Shown here piece after piece: positions 43,902-53,939 of a stretch of 64,000 nucleotides of DNA. The DNA is from Planctomyces sp. (GTDB lineage Bacteria; Planctomycetota; Planctomycetia; Planctomycetales; Planctomycetaceae). The stretch spans positions 233,991-297,990 of the forward strand of contig JAHBXW010000005.1 in NCBI GenBank assembly GCA_019636235.1. Reading direction: 5' to 3'. A program made the translations under genes and the position numbers. How positions within the stretch are numbered: the stretch's first letter is position 1; each line of letters opens with the position of its first letter. The notes below the pieces were generated by a model that did not search any database, was not told the origin of the DNA, and saw nothing but the letters and a program-made list of their open reading frames with translations.

Positions 43902-44201
43902 TCAACGCATCGCCAGCGAGAGGCTCCACAGCACCGCGATGATGCCCAGCAGCCCGACCAGCTTCCACCACAACGGCTTATCCTGCCAGATCGTGTGTCG
44001 GCGGACAAAATACTCGCCGCACAATGGGCAACGAACCGCATCCTCATACATGTCGGCTCCGCATTTCGGACACTCGACCGTCGCGTTCTCCTCGTCTTCG
44101 TCGTCCTCCAGTTCGTCCTCGTCGTCGAGATTCTCCTCGAGGTCGTCGCCATAGTCGGCGTCGGCCATCCAGTCGTCATCGTAGGGCGGGCGCCAGGCCA
44201 T
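43902..44201 (-). CDS. Acidic zinc-ribbon membrane protein
   Basis: 99 residues: an N-terminal acidic stretch (about 25 Asp/Glu in the first 40 residues), a C-P-K-C-G ... C-P-L-C-G zinc ribbon (about 44-62) and one C-terminal transmembrane helix (about 78-97). It lies 29 bp after pyrB in the same direction. No function can be assigned. Confidence 0.8.
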   Translation of the reverse strand: MAWRPPYDDDWMADADYGDDLEENLDDEDELEDDEDEENATVECPKCGADMYEDAVRCPLCGEYFVRRHTIWQDKPLWWKLVGLLGIIAVLWSLSLAMR

Positions 44202-44230
44202 GGATCGCTGGGTGAGAACTGTTTCGAGGT

Positions 44231-45190
44231 TCAGACGCTGCCCCGGCGGGCTTCCTGCAGCAACGCCAAACAGGCCATGCGGATGTACAGGCCGTTGCTG
44301 ACCTGATCGAGAATCATGGAGTGGGAACCGTCCGCGACGTCCGGAGTGATCTCCACGCCGCGGTTGATCGGCCCCGGGGCCAGGATCAGCACGTCGCGGC
44401 GGGCGCTCAACAGCCGCGAGCCGTTCATGCCGTACAGGTGCGCGTACTCGGCGATCGACGGAAAAAACGCGCCGCGCTGCCGCTCGAATTGCACCCGCAG
44501 CAGGTTCAGGCAGTCGACTTCGCCCAGGATTGCGTCCAGGCTGTGGGAAACTTCCACGCCCAGTTCGGTCACATGCGGCGGGATCAGCGTCGCCGGTCCG
44601 CAGACGATCACTCGCGCGCCCAGCGTCTTGAGCGCCCAGATGTTCGACCGCGCGACGCGGCTGTGGAGGATGTCGCCGACCAGCGCCACCGTCGCCCCCT
44701 GCAGACTCCCCCGGCGTTCCTGAATGGTGAACACGTCCAGCAGCCCCTGTGTGGGATGTTCGTGCGTGCCGTCGCCGGCGTTGAGGACGCTGCAGTTCAG
44801 GTGCCGCGTGAGAAACTGCGGCGCGCCGGAGGAACTGTGGCGGACGACCATCTGGTCGGCGCCCATGGCCTGAATGGTCAGGGCGGTGTCGATGAAGGTT
44901 TCGCCCTTGGAGAGACTGCTGCCGCTGGCGGAGAAGTCGACGACGTCGGCCGAGAGGCGGCGGGCGGCGAGGCTGAAGCTGGTCCGGGTGCGAGTGGAGT
45001 TCTCGAAGAACAGGTTGGCGACGACGACGCCGGCGAGTTCGGACGATTTGGGCTCGCCATTGCGAGCCCGCTCCTTGTATTCCGCGGCCCGGCGGAAGAT
45101 TGTTTGCAGCTCTTCAGCGGAGACGCCCCGGAGCCCGACGAGGTGTTTGCGGGTCCAGGGCTTCGTGGACGGTGCGGACGCGACTTCCAT
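44231..45190 (-). CDS. pyrB: Aspartate carbamoyltransferase, catalytic subunit
   Basis: 319 residues from ATG at 45190 (GAGG 10 bp upstream); the longer frame has an unlikely Arg-rich start. Carbamoyl-phosphate loop [12 protein letters not shown] (about 60), the S-L-S-K-G-E-T loop, and [10 protein letters not shown] (about 142). It makes carbamoyl aspartate in pyrimidine synthesis. No pyrI or pyrC adjoins it. Three small membrane proteins follow. Confidence 0.96.
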   Translation of the reverse strand: MEVASAPSTKPWTRKHLVGLRGVSAEELQTIFRRAAEYKERARNGEPKSSELAGVVVANLFFENSTRTRTSFSLAARRLSADVVDFSASGSSLSKGETFIDTALTIQAMGADQMVVRHSSSGAPQFLTRHLNCSVLNAGDGTHEHPTQGLLDVFTIQERRGSLQGATVALVGDILHSRVARSNIWALKTLGARVIVCGPATLIPPHVTELGVEVSHSLDAILGEVDCLNLLRVQFERQRGAFFPSIAEYAHLYGMNGSRLLSARRDVLILAPGPINRGVEITPDVADGSHSMILDQVSNGLYIRMACLALLQEARRGSV

Positions 45191-45474
45191 CTTGGGCGGG
45201 ACCTCGTGACAGGCTTGGCGGACGGCGGGGGCGGCGAGATGCCCTCCGCCGACGCGACGTTCGGGACGCCTCCGGCGCGGCGGCCGGGCGAATCTTAATG
45301 TGCGCCACGCGGGAGAACCATTGGGGGCGCGTGGCACGGCGGACGGTCGTTCCGAGTCCGCCGAGTCCAGACCACCGGGCTTGCCGCGGCCATTCCTCTT
45401 GCCATGATTCGCAAGACAGGGCTAAAACGCCGTCATTCGGACACGGATCGTCGTTCTTTGGGGGAGGGAATCCC

Positions 45475-46827
45475 GTGCCACACCGCGCCGCCGCAGGCAT
45501 TCGCGGCTTATGTTGCCTCTGGATTGCGGGCTGCCTGTGTTCCTGCTCGTCCCAGGAAACCCCGGCGAAGGCCGCGGGAAGCTCATCCAGCGTCTCTTCC
45601 AACAGCGAAACGTCCGCCAAGCCGTTCGTTCCGCCGGCCGTGTCGATCGCCCATCCGGAAGTGAAGTCAGCCGCGCTCGACGTGGCCGCCTCGGACGGCG
45701 CCGACGACGATGACGATGACGCCCCGTTGAATCCAACGGCGATCGCTACGCCGTCCAAAGGGACGCCCGAGTGGCTGATCCACGAGATCGCGAGGCTGAA
45801 CACCGCCCCGCTCGACCGCATTCAACAACCTGTCGCGGGCAAGCCTGACGAATTCGTCGAAGTCCAGCTGAATCCCGCGCAGATCGCCGCGGAGCAGGCC
45901 CGGCGGGCACAATTGGTCATCGATTTCGCGCTGGAGGCCTGCGCGAAGACGCGCGGCGACGAAGCCCGTCAACCGCTGTTCAACAACGCTGTGCACTACC
46001 TCGCCGCCGCCCGGACGACGCTGGCTCTCTCCGGCGACACTGATCAGGCGCGGCTGCTGTCGGACGAGGCCGAGACGCTGCATCGCCTGGATGCGAAGTC
46101 CTTCGCGGCGGTGGAATCGCAACTCAAGCTTGTCGAGATGCTGCAGAAACTGGCCGAGCGATCGGGTCGATCCGATCCGCAGTGGGGCCAGGCGGCGGCG
46201 CGGCATGCGCGTCTGTTCGCCAGCCGGTTTCCGCAGGAGGCCAGCCGGGCGGCGCTGTCGCTATTGTCGGCGGCCCGGGCCTGCGAGGCGGGCGGGCAGT
46301 TTGAAGAGGCGGGTCGCTGCTTCGCGATTCTAGCCCGCGACTTTGGTTCGACGCCCTTCGCCGAACAGGCGGCCGGTTCGCTGCGCCGCTATGCCCTCGT
46401 CGGAAAGACGCTGGAGGAGTTCGGCGGCCCGACCATCGACGGCGCGTTTCTGTCCATCGACCAGTTTCGGGGCCAGCCGGTCCTGATCGCCTTCTGGTCG
46501 GCCGGATCGGCGGGCTTCCGCGAGGACGTGTCCCTGCTGCAGGAGGCCGTCGACGCCTTCGGCGAGAAGCCGCTGACGATCCTGGGGGTGAACGTCGACG
46601 CCGAGGAATCGATTGTCGATTCGGCGCTCGAGCAGATCGACCTGCCGTGGCGGACAATCTTCTTTTCGAACATCGAGCAGCGCGGCTGGCGTAGCCCGCT
46701 GGCGCGGTTCTACGGCGTGGCGACCGTTCCGCAGTACTGGGTCGTGGACGACCGGGGTGTCGTTGTGGCGGCCCCGGCGACGGCGGAGCAGGCTGCCCAG
46801 AAGCTCAAGGGCCTCGCGAAGCCGTGA
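45475..46827 (+). CDS. Lipoprotein with helical repeats and a cysteine-less redoxin domain
   Basis: 450 residues from GTG at 45475 with a GGGGGAGGG ribosome binding site. Lipobox L-W-I-A-G-C (Cys20), then a Ser-rich linker and a run of six Asp. Helical TPR-like region (about 100-300) is followed by a thioredoxin-like domain (about 310-445) with F-R-G-Q-P-V-L-I-A-F-W-S-A-G and later V-A-T-V-P-Q-Y-W-V-V-D-D-R-G. The position of the C-x-x-C motif reads S-A-G-S-A-G, so no redox activity is expected. It may bind proteins instead. Confidence 0.82.
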   Translation: MPHRAAAGIRGLCCLWIAGCLCSCSSQETPAKAAGSSSSVSSNSETSAKPFVPPAVSIAHPEVKSAALDVAASDGADDDDDDAPLNPTAIATPSKGTPEWLIHEIARLNTAPLDRIQQPVAGKPDEFVEVQLNPAQIAAEQARRAQLVIDFALEACAKTRGDEARQPLFNNAVHYLAAARTTLALSGDTDQARLLSDEAETLHRLDAKSFAAVESQLKLVEMLQKLAERSGRSDPQWGQAAARHARLFASRFPQEASRAALSLLSAARACEAGGQFEEAGRCFAILARDFGSTPFAEQAAGSLRRYALVGKTLEEFGGPTIDGAFLSIDQFRGQPVLIAFWSAGSAGFREDVSLLQEAVDAFGEKPLTILGVNVDAEESIVDSALEQIDLPWRTIFFSNIEQRGWRSPLARFYGVATVPQYWVVDDRGVVVAAPATAEQAAQKLKGLAKP

Positions 46828-47070
46828 GCGCGGCTTCGGTCGCTGACGGTTGGATGGCACGTCCCAGAGCGCAGCGATGGGCATGGCCAGTCGCAACTCG
46901 ACGCCAACTGGGAGTGAGCCGACTTGCCCCCGGCCCGCGTCCGCAGCACAAAGTTGGCTGCCTGGGCCTGCCTCCGTCCCGGCGGGGCCTGAGAATCGCG
47001 CGTTGGTGACGGGCGCTGCCGCGGCTAGGATGCGGCGGCGACATACCAATACTGATCTGAGAATGGCTCG

Positions 47071-48384
47071 ATGGAAACTTTGCGCGTGGGCATGCTGGGG
47101 GCCGGAACCGTGGGATCCGGCGTGGCCCGCATTCTGCTGGAGGAGCCGGACCGCATCGTCCGCCGCTGCGGGCGTCGCATTGAGCTGACGCGGGCCGTCG
47201 TCCGGGACCCCCTCAAGGCCCGGGATGAGGTCTTCTCGCGCGTCCCGGTCTCCGGCAATCCCCGGGACGTTCTGGACGCTGCGGAAGTGGATGTCGTGCT
47301 CGAGCTGATGGGCGGTCTGGAACCCGCGCGGACGCTGGTTCGGTCAGCGCTCCAGGCCGGCAAGGACGTGGTGACCGCGAACAAGGCGCTGTTGTGCGAA
47401 CATGGCGAGGAACTGTTCTCCGCGGCCCGCGAGGCGGGGCGGACGATCGCCTTCGAAGCGGCCGTCGCCGGCGGCGTGCCCATCATTCACGTGCTGGGCC
47501 AGTCGATGGCCGCCAACCAGATCACGGCGATCGAAGCCATCATCAACGGCACCAGCAACTTCATTCTGACGGACATGTTCCGCAACGACGCCGCATACGA
47601 CGACGCCGTTCGAAAGGCGCAGGCGATGGGATACGCCGAGGCCGATCCGTCCATGGACGTCGAGGGCACGGACGCGGCCCAGAAGCTGACGCTGTTGACG
47701 TTGCTGGCCTTCGGGACGCGGACGCGGCCGGAGCAGTTCCAGGTCCAGGGCATCAACACGCTGGAACTGGCGGACCTCAAATACGCCGATGAACTCGGTT
47801 ATGCCGTCAAACTCCTGGCAACGGCGAAGCTGCTGGAGGGGGGGCTGGAGATGCACACGCAGCCCACGCTGATCCGCCAGGGTCGGCCGCTGGCGACGGT
47901 TGAAGGGGCGAACAACATGATCGCCCTGACGGGAGACGTCGTCGGGCAGACCTGGTTTTCCGGCATGGGCGCCGGGCAGATGGCGACGGCGTCGGCCGTC
48001 GTGTCCGACCTGATCGACGTCGCCGTGGGGCGGGCACAGCTCACATTCCCGCATCTCGACGTGTGGGGCGCGCACGCACCCGTGCCGCTCCAGCCGGCCG
48101 AACAGGCGTTCCGCCGGTATTACCTGCGGTTCAACGTCGAGGATCGGCCGCACGTCATCGCGGACATCACCGACATCCTGGGACGGAACAGCATCAGCCT
48201 CGCCTCGGTCATTCAGCACGAGGCCCCGGAACCGGACGACGTGCCCTCGGGTGCGGCCCCCATCGTGCCGCTGGTCATCATGACGCACCGCACGACGGAG
48301 GGTCAGTTGCGCCGCGCATCGGCGGAGCTGGACGCACTGAACTGCCTGCGGCGTCCGAAGGTCTGCCTGCCGGTCAGCGATTGA
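47071..48384 (+). CDS. hom: Homoserine dehydrogenase
   Basis: 437 residues. NAD(P)-binding G-M-L-G-A-G-T-V-G-S-G at residue 8, the V-V-T-A-N-K-A-L-L block, the catalytic region G-G-V-P-I-I-H, N-G-T-S-N-F-I-L-T and A-D-P-S-M-D-V-E-G-T-D-A-A-Q-K. A C-terminal ACT domain (about 355-435, P-H-V-I-A-D-I-T-D-I-L-G) is present, usual for feedback regulation by threonine. No fused aspartokinase. No other threonine-pathway gene adjoins. Confidence 0.96.
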   Translation: METLRVGMLGAGTVGSGVARILLEEPDRIVRRCGRRIELTRAVVRDPLKARDEVFSRVPVSGNPRDVLDAAEVDVVLELMGGLEPARTLVRSALQAGKDVVTANKALLCEHGEELFSAAREAGRTIAFEAAVAGGVPIIHVLGQSMAANQITAIEAIINGTSNFILTDMFRNDAAYDDAVRKAQAMGYAEADPSMDVEGTDAAQKLTLLTLLAFGTRTRPEQFQVQGINTLELADLKYADELGYAVKLLATAKLLEGGLEMHTQPTLIRQGRPLATVEGANNMIALTGDVVGQTWFSGMGAGQMATASAVVSDLIDVAVGRAQLTFPHLDVWGAHAPVPLQPAEQAFRRYYLRFNVEDRPHVIADITDILGRNSISLASVIQHEAPEPDDVPSGAAPIVPLVIMTHRTTEGQLRRASAELDALNCLRRPKVCLPVSD

Positions 48385-48411
48385 GCTCGAATGCCGCCGG
48401 GCAGGCGTTCG

Positions 48412-49200
48412 TCAGCCCAGTGCGGTCTGCCGCAGGTAGGCCACCGCGCGGACCAGATCGCCGCCGCGGTCGTGCCCCGTCGTGCGCCGCACCGTCAACC
48501 ACCCCGCGAACCGCGCATCGCCCAGCATGGCCAGCAGCTCGTCCCAGCGGGTCTCCCCGCGGCCCAGCGCCACCTCCAGCCCGCCCGATTCCACATCCCG
48601 CACCGCGTCCCGCGCCTGAACGTGGATCGTCGCCGCGTGCAGCACGTTCAGCACCTGCGAGGGATCCTGACCGGCCGCGATGCAGCTCGCCGGGTCGAGA
48701 TCGACGCCGATCGGCCCTTCCTGTACGCCTTTGAGCAGCTCCAGCAGCGCATCGGGGTCGTCGCCCGCCGTCGTGAGGGCCACCGCGACGCCGATCTTGC
48801 TGCCCAGTCGGGCCAGGTCCTCGAGGGCGTCCTGCAGGCGGTCGCGCCCCGCGCGATCATCGTTTGCCGGCAGGCGGCCGATCCGCAGCGTCAGCACGCG
48901 GCTTTTCAACTGAGACGCCAGCCGCATGCCCTCTTTGACGGCCGCCACGCGGCCATCGATCTGCACGGCGTCGTGGAGAGCCCGACGCAGCGGAAATGTC
49001 GCCGAGGCGACGCGCATTCCGCGTTCCCCCAGCAGGTGCAGCAGGTGCCGACAGGCGGACTCTCCGAACTCGTCGGGCGAAACCTCGGAACGCAGGTCGA
49101 GCTGCACGCCCTCCGCGCCGGCGACCGAGGCCAGGGCAATGGCATCGTGCAGCGACAGGGCCAGCCCCTGTGTGGCGGCCGCAATTCGGATGGATTCCAT
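48412..49200 (-). CDS. Sugar phosphate isomerase/epimerase (AP endonuclease 2-type TIM barrel)
   Basis: 262 residues. TIM barrel with V-Q-L-D-L-R (about 34), V-L-T-L-R-I-G-R-L (about 100), G-V-A-V-A-L-T-T and I-G-V-D-L-D-P-A-S (about 165), then I-H-V-Q-A-R-D-A. The acidic and histidine ligands are only partly conserved, so activity is uncertain. Convergent with hom (27-bp gap). Confidence 0.75.
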   Translation of the reverse strand: MESIRIAAATQGLALSLHDAIALASVAGAEGVQLDLRSEVSPDEFGESACRHLLHLLGERGMRVASATFPLRRALHDAVQIDGRVAAVKEGMRLASQLKSRVLTLRIGRLPANDDRAGRDRLQDALEDLARLGSKIGVAVALTTAGDDPDALLELLKGVQEGPIGVDLDPASCIAAGQDPSQVLNVLHAATIHVQARDAVRDVESGGLEVALGRGETRWDELLAMLGDARFAGWLTVRRTTGHDRGGDLVRAVAYLRQTALG

Positions 49201-49413
49201 ATCAGGCGGTGAAAGCGGCCGAACCAGTCAGGCGAGGACGGGAGCGCATGCCCCGGCGGCGAAGGGCGCGGTCCAACGACGCCGCCCCTGCCCGTGACGC
49301 TCAAGACGAGTTCGGCCATCCCGTCTCAGCCTCACGCACGTCATAACGCGCGTCGACGGGGGCCGCAATCCGCCCTCGGCCGTTCATCGCGATTTCCCAA
49401 GAGGCCCGGCCCC

Positions 49414-51231
49414 TCAGCGGGCATCCGGACGCACCAGCACCGGATCCCCCCACACCACGTGATCGCCGATGTCCAGGTCCTCGCCGAAGTCGACCTCCAG
49501 CGTCAACGCCTTCCGCCCCTGAACGTCCAGCAGCAGGTCGCGGGCATCCCCGCCCCCCGCCAGCGACTGCGACCACAACACTTCGCCGTCCGCCAGCACC
49601 CGCACGTCGACCCGCCCTTCATCGCCATCCCCGGCCTGCAGTCCGACCGCCGACCGAAACTGCGCGTAGTCGCCCCCCAGGTCGTACGTCAGCACGGTCC
49701 GGGAGTGCGTGCACAGCCCCCGGTCGAACGTCTTCGAACCGATCTGCAGCGTCCCGCCGTTCAACGACCGATTCACTGTGTGCGGCAGCCGGCGGTCCAG
49801 GTAGGGAACGTGCTCCGCGGAGGCGGGAGTCAGGTCGGCCAGGCTGGCCACGCGTCCGTTGCGGACGACCAGCGATTTCAGCGTCGCGCGCGGCGCTTCC
49901 AGCGTTTCATTCCAGGTGGTGACGATTCGCGCCTTCCCCTCCTGAATCGACTCGATGGTTCCCGGCAGCGTCTGTCCGCCGCGGAACTCGATCACCGAAT
50001 ACACCGTGTCCCGTCGAACGTCCGAGGGCCGCCGCAAGATGGCCGCGATGCGGTTCAGATTGATCCGCCGCACGCGCCCCTCGAACTCGAACTGAAGCGC
50101 CTCGCCGTCGATGCCCTGGATCGTCCCGCTGACAGTCTGCAGCGCGCCGCCGTCGCCGACTTTGGCGAACACGGTGTCCAGCTCGCCGGACGCCTGCGAG
50201 CGGTCGATTGAGGCGGCGCCCGTCGCCGCCTCTTTGCTCAGCATCTCCCGCACCTGGTCGGCCGGCACGGTCACGCGGTGGTTCTGACCGCCCCCCGAAA
50301 AGTCGATGACGATGCCCGCGGCCGTCCAGCCGGAGAGCGTGCCCGTCAACTGTCCGCCGTCCGCCAGAAGGAATCGCCGGGCGCCGTCCGGAAACGCTGG
50401 ACCGGCAGGCTGCGATTGCGGCTGGGCGACAGTCGTGACCGCCGGGGCGGGCGTCGCCGACGGCTTGCCGCTGAGCCAGTTGGCGAGCGTGTTCAGAACC
50501 GAGCCAGCGGCGCTGCGTCCCGCGATCTCATCGAAGGCCGCGATATCGCCTTCCGCGAACGCATCCCCCCGCGCAGGAGGCGCGACCTCGATGCTGGGGG
50601 TCGGAGCCTCGGCGAACGCCTTCGTCCACAGCGGCTGCCGGGCTTCGTCGAGCAGCACCAGCCTGAAGCCCGCCAGCCGATTGCTGACGTTATCGTCCGT
50701 GCGGTTCCACACGACGACTTTGGCGATCGTCACGCTGCGGCCCAGGTCCAATTCCCACCAGGGGTTGGACTCCATCTGAGTGTGGGTGGTCCCCGACGTG
50801 CGGGCGTTGCCGTCAGTGTTGCCGTCGATCGCCCGCTGAGCGCCCCATTCTCCGGTCTCGCCGTCCCACACGCTGCTCTGCGAGGCCGTGCCCTGCTGCG
50901 CGATGTTCTCCTCGCCGACAAAGACCTGCACTTCGGCCATGTGCAGCATCTTGTTGTCGCCCGGGAGTTCGATGCGGACGAAGCGCGTCTTGAGTTCTCC
51001 GGTCGGCCGCGAGGCGCCGAAGCTGACCCGCTGCAGGTCGGCCAGATTCCAGGACCGGACGGCGCCTTCCGCATCGCCCGGGACCTGAAACACGCCGCCC
51101 GCCACGGTGGCTTCATGCCCGGAGATCGATTCGCCATCGGCCGTGACGATCACATCGGCGCACATTCGGCCGGCCGCGAACGCGGTCCCCAACAGACAAC
51201 AGACGGACGGAATCCATCGGGAACGGCGCAT
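49414..51231 (-). CDS. Secreted protein with discoidin-like and NPCBM domains
   Basis: 605 residues from ATG at 51231. Signal peptide to about residue 25. An F5/8-type-C-like galactose-binding domain (about 80-190: F-V-R-I-E-L-P-G, S-S-V-W-D-G, N-P-W-W-E-L-D-L-G) comes first, then linkers, and a C-terminal NPCBM domain (about 470-600: Y-L-D-R-R-L-P-H-T, F-D-R-G-L-C-T-H-S, Y-D-L-G-G-D-Y, F-R-S-A-V-G-L). No catalytic domain is seen. Likely a carbohydrate-binding surface protein. Confidence 0.85.
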   Translation of the reverse strand: MRRSRWIPSVCCLLGTAFAAGRMCADVIVTADGESISGHEATVAGGVFQVPGDAEGAVRSWNLADLQRVSFGASRPTGELKTRFVRIELPGDNKMLHMAEVQVFVGEENIAQQGTASQSSVWDGETGEWGAQRAIDGNTDGNARTSGTTHTQMESNPWWELDLGRSVTIAKVVVWNRTDDNVSNRLAGFRLVLLDEARQPLWTKAFAEAPTPSIEVAPPARGDAFAEGDIAAFDEIAGRSAAGSVLNTLANWLSGKPSATPAPAVTTVAQPQSQPAGPAFPDGARRFLLADGGQLTGTLSGWTAAGIVIDFSGGGQNHRVTVPADQVREMLSKEAATGAASIDRSQASGELDTVFAKVGDGGALQTVSGTIQGIDGEALQFEFEGRVRRINLNRIAAILRRPSDVRRDTVYSVIEFRGGQTLPGTIESIQEGKARIVTTWNETLEAPRATLKSLVVRNGRVASLADLTPASAEHVPYLDRRLPHTVNRSLNGGTLQIGSKTFDRGLCTHSRTVLTYDLGGDYAQFRSAVGLQAGDGDEGRVDVRVLADGEVLWSQSLAGGGDARDLLLDVQGRKALTLEVDFGEDLDIGDHVVWGDPVLVRPDAR

Positions 51232-51359
51232 GGCACTTCCGAAACGAGGCTCGAAACAGACGCGTTGTCTGCAGGATAGCGGCGGACCGCGCCGATCGCA
51301 CGTCCGCACGCGCCCTCAATGCCGCGTTCCGCGCCACGCGCAGCCGGCTTCATCCACCC

Positions 51360-53480
51360 TCATGCAGACCGGATCCGCGGCTGCGGCTGGTTCAGCGGCT
51401 CCGTCAGATCCTGCCCCGTCTCGCTGCGGAAGTACACCGTGCGATGCGGGAACGGAATCTCGATCCCCCTCCGGTCGAATTCCTTCTTAATCCGGCGCAG
51501 CATCTCCCGGCGAATCGTCCACTGGCTGAGGGGCACGGTCTTGATGAAGAACTTGATCGTCACGCCCGAATCCGCCAGACCGTCGACGCCCTGCATCGTC
51601 AGATCTTCCAGAATGTCGGACGCGTACAGGGCGTCCCGGCGCATGTCGCGGCCGATCTCCTTGATGACCTCGACGACGCGGTCCGTGTCCTCCTTGTATG
51701 CCACCTGAATGTCGAACACGGCCCGCGACCAGCCGTAGGTCATGTTCGTCGTAGTGGTGATCGTCCCGTGCGGAATGAAGTGCGCGCACCCCTCTCCATC
51801 TCGGACGACCGTCATCCGCAATGTGATCCGCTCCACCAGCCCCGAGATGCCGCCAATCCGCACGACGTCGTTGATCGTGTACTGCTGCTCCAGCAGGATC
51901 ATGAATCCGTAGAAATAGTCCTTGATCAGACTCTGGGCGCCGAAGGCCACGGCCAGGCCGAACACCGCGGCCCCTCCCATCAGGGCCGTAATGGGCGCGC
52001 CGACCGTGTCCAGAATCATCAGGATGCCGCCCGACACGATCGCCACGTTCGCCGCGTTCTGAAACACGCTGACGATCGTCCGCGCCCGGTTTTCCCGTTC
52101 GTGCCGCTTGGCGACCCCCCCGCGCTGCACCATGGCCTCGACGATCCGCCGCTCCGCGATCCGCGACACCCACATCGCCACAACCATCGCGCACAGAATC
52201 AACAGCAGCCGCGGCGCGTAATCGATCAGCCACTGCAGCAGGTTCCGCGTCGTGAACGGATTTCTCAGCTCGGCCACGCGATCCCGGGCGGCATCGGCGT
52301 CGACCCGCTTCTGATCGGCGTCGCGGAGAATCGCGATCTGTTCGGCCTGCAGCGCGCTGAACCGCGACTGCAGTTCGTCGAGCCGCGCCGAATGATCGCG
52401 GGTTTCCGCGCGGGCATCCCGGAACCGCTGCCGCGCCTCGGCGATCCGCGTCTGCAGCTCGGCCACCTCCGGCGACTCGGGATCCCGGAGCACCACGGCC
52501 GTGTATTCCTCCATCAGCCCGCCGCGCGTCTGCTCGGCCATGTCGGCCATCCGCCGCGTGCTTTCCAGCAGTTGCCGCTCCAGAGTGATGTCCCGCTGCA
52601 GCACCTCCATCCGCTGGGAGATGGACTGCACGGCTTCCGCTGCGGACTGAGCGGCCGCCTCCTTGGCCTCCGCATCCTCGGTCGCCTTTTGAAGTTCCTT
52701 GCTTAGAGGCCGGTTGCCATTTCCGTTGCCGTTGCCATTTCCGTTGCCGTTGCCATTTCCGTTGGCTGGCGCGGGTTCGCCGCTGACCGCCGGAGCGGCC
52801 GGGACCGCGGCGCCGTTCGCCGGGCTGGCGACGGGCGCTTCCGCTGGCGCGGGCGGCGCCTCGCCCGGGGACGCGGCCGCGGGCGTCGTCGCGGGTTCCG
52901 CAGTGCCCGTCAGCCGACCGAGAACGTCCATTTCCTGCTGCAGCTGCTGCCGCAGCGTGGTCTGCTTCTCGAGGACGGTCTTCCGGGCCTGAATGGCGAG
53001 ATCGAACCGCTCTTTGGCGGCCGTTCGCTGCCCCTGAAGCCGGTCCAGTTCCGTCTGCTGGCCGTCGGCCGATTCCGGTTGGCCATCGTCGATCAACTGC
53101 TGAATCATCCGCCTCTGGGCGTCGACGCGGGCGTCGAGGCTTTTGAATTCCGCCTCAGCGCGGTTGTACTCGGATTCGGGGTTCGTCAACTGCGCCTGGA
53201 TGGCGTCGAGCGCTGCGCGGTCCGCTTCGATCGCCCGCTGCAGGCGAGAAATCCGCTCGGCGTCCGTCATGCCGTTGCCGGTGATGGCGTTCTGGACGGA
53301 TGTCGACGCGCCGTTCTGCGCCAGCAAGATCGGGGCGCCCGCCGAGCCACTCGTGGTCAGCCCGGGCTCGAACTCCAGGGACTGGCCGCAGGCCGCCGCC
53401 GCGAAGATCCCGACCAGACAGCCCGGGACCAGAACCAGATGCAGCCACGAATTCCGAAGGGATCGCCCGGCGACCGACAT
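51360..53480 (-). CDS. MscS-family mechanosensitive channel with large coiled-coil periplasmic domain
   Basis: 706 residues from ATG at 53480 (GAGGAGAG ribosome binding site). Signal peptide (about 1-32), then two long coiled coils (about 65-165 and 235-390) separated by a Gly-Asn repeat and a Pro/Ala-rich linker. Three transmembrane helices (about 405-505) lead into the MscS core: pore helix G-G-A-A-V-F-G-L-A-V-A-F-G-A-Q-S-L-I-K-D and the beta domain I-N-D-V-V-R-I-G-G-I-S-G-L-V-E, F-I-P-H-G-T-I. It is close to the large MscS relatives (MscK/MscM type). Opens under osmotic downshock by family analogy. Confidence 0.9.
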   Translation of the reverse strand: MSVAGRSLRNSWLHLVLVPGCLVGIFAAAACGQSLEFEPGLTTSGSAGAPILLAQNGASTSVQNAITGNGMTDAERISRLQRAIEADRAALDAIQAQLTNPESEYNRAEAEFKSLDARVDAQRRMIQQLIDDGQPESADGQQTELDRLQGQRTAAKERFDLAIQARKTVLEKQTTLRQQLQQEMDVLGRLTGTAEPATTPAAASPGEAPPAPAEAPVASPANGAAVPAAPAVSGEPAPANGNGNGNGNGNGNGNGNRPLSKELQKATEDAEAKEAAAQSAAEAVQSISQRMEVLQRDITLERQLLESTRRMADMAEQTRGGLMEEYTAVVLRDPESPEVAELQTRIAEARQRFRDARAETRDHSARLDELQSRFSALQAEQIAILRDADQKRVDADAARDRVAELRNPFTTRNLLQWLIDYAPRLLLILCAMVVAMWVSRIAERRIVEAMVQRGGVAKRHERENRARTIVSVFQNAANVAIVSGGILMILDTVGAPITALMGGAAVFGLAVAFGAQSLIKDYFYGFMILLEQQYTINDVVRIGGISGLVERITLRMTVVRDGEGCAHFIPHGTITTTTNMTYGWSRAVFDIQVAYKEDTDRVVEVIKEIGRDMRRDALYASDILEDLTMQGVDGLADSGVTIKFFIKTVPLSQWTIRREMLRRIKKEFDRRGIEIPFPHRTVYFRSETGQDLTEPLNQPQPRIRSA
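52713..52766. repeat. 18-bp tandem repeat, three copies
   Basis: Three tandem copies of GTTGCCATTTCCGTTGCC (third with one change) encode the (Asn-Gly)n linker of the MscS-type channel. The repeat is in frame and likely varies in length between strains. Confidence 0.9.
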
Positions 53481-53939
53481 GACGCACTCTCCTCTCAACG
53501 CTTTCACCGTTTCGCGAACCGCGTCAGACGCGGCCTCGCAGAACTCCCAGGCCCGACAATTCCGCACTACCTCATCGAGCGTCCCATCAGCAAGGGGAAT
53601 CTCGAGGCGAATCGCATGCCAATCGAGGACGTCGAACGCAGGTTGTTCTGGATTCCCGGCTTGCGGGATTCGCCGTTTTTTCAAGGTTCGGCAGTTGTCG
53701 CCGTTTGGCCCAGAACACCGGTCCCAAGTGCTGGGGGCGACTGAAGTTGGCTTCACGCCGCCGGGCTCGGCCGCACTCCGCCGACGGAGCGGCGGGAATG
53801 ACAAATCCGGGCGGAGCGATGACAATCGTGCGTGGAACCGGAAGCAATCCCGCCCCCATCACCGAGCTGTGGGAGTTGAGGATCGGCCTGGCGACAGAAT
53901 TCGCGGCAGCCAAGCCATACGGCCCCACCAAACAAAGAG
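53481..53939. other. Intergenic region, 459 bp, no gene supported
   Basis: The frames that cross it lack ribosome binding sites and coding character. It separates the divergent MscS-type gene and TatD-type gene, so it should hold both promoters, but no clear -35/-10 pair stands out. A small inverted repeat (CTCCGC/GCGGAG-like, near 53775) is the only structure seen. Confidence 0.5.

Noticed and set aside
44231..45337. pyrB starting at 45337
   Set aside because: The extension is an Arg/Pro-rich readthrough of intergenic DNA; the normal length fits ATG at 45190.
51360..53825. MscS-type gene starting at 53825
   Set aside because: The first 115 codons lack coding character; the ATG at 53480 has a strong ribosome binding site and begins a signal peptide.
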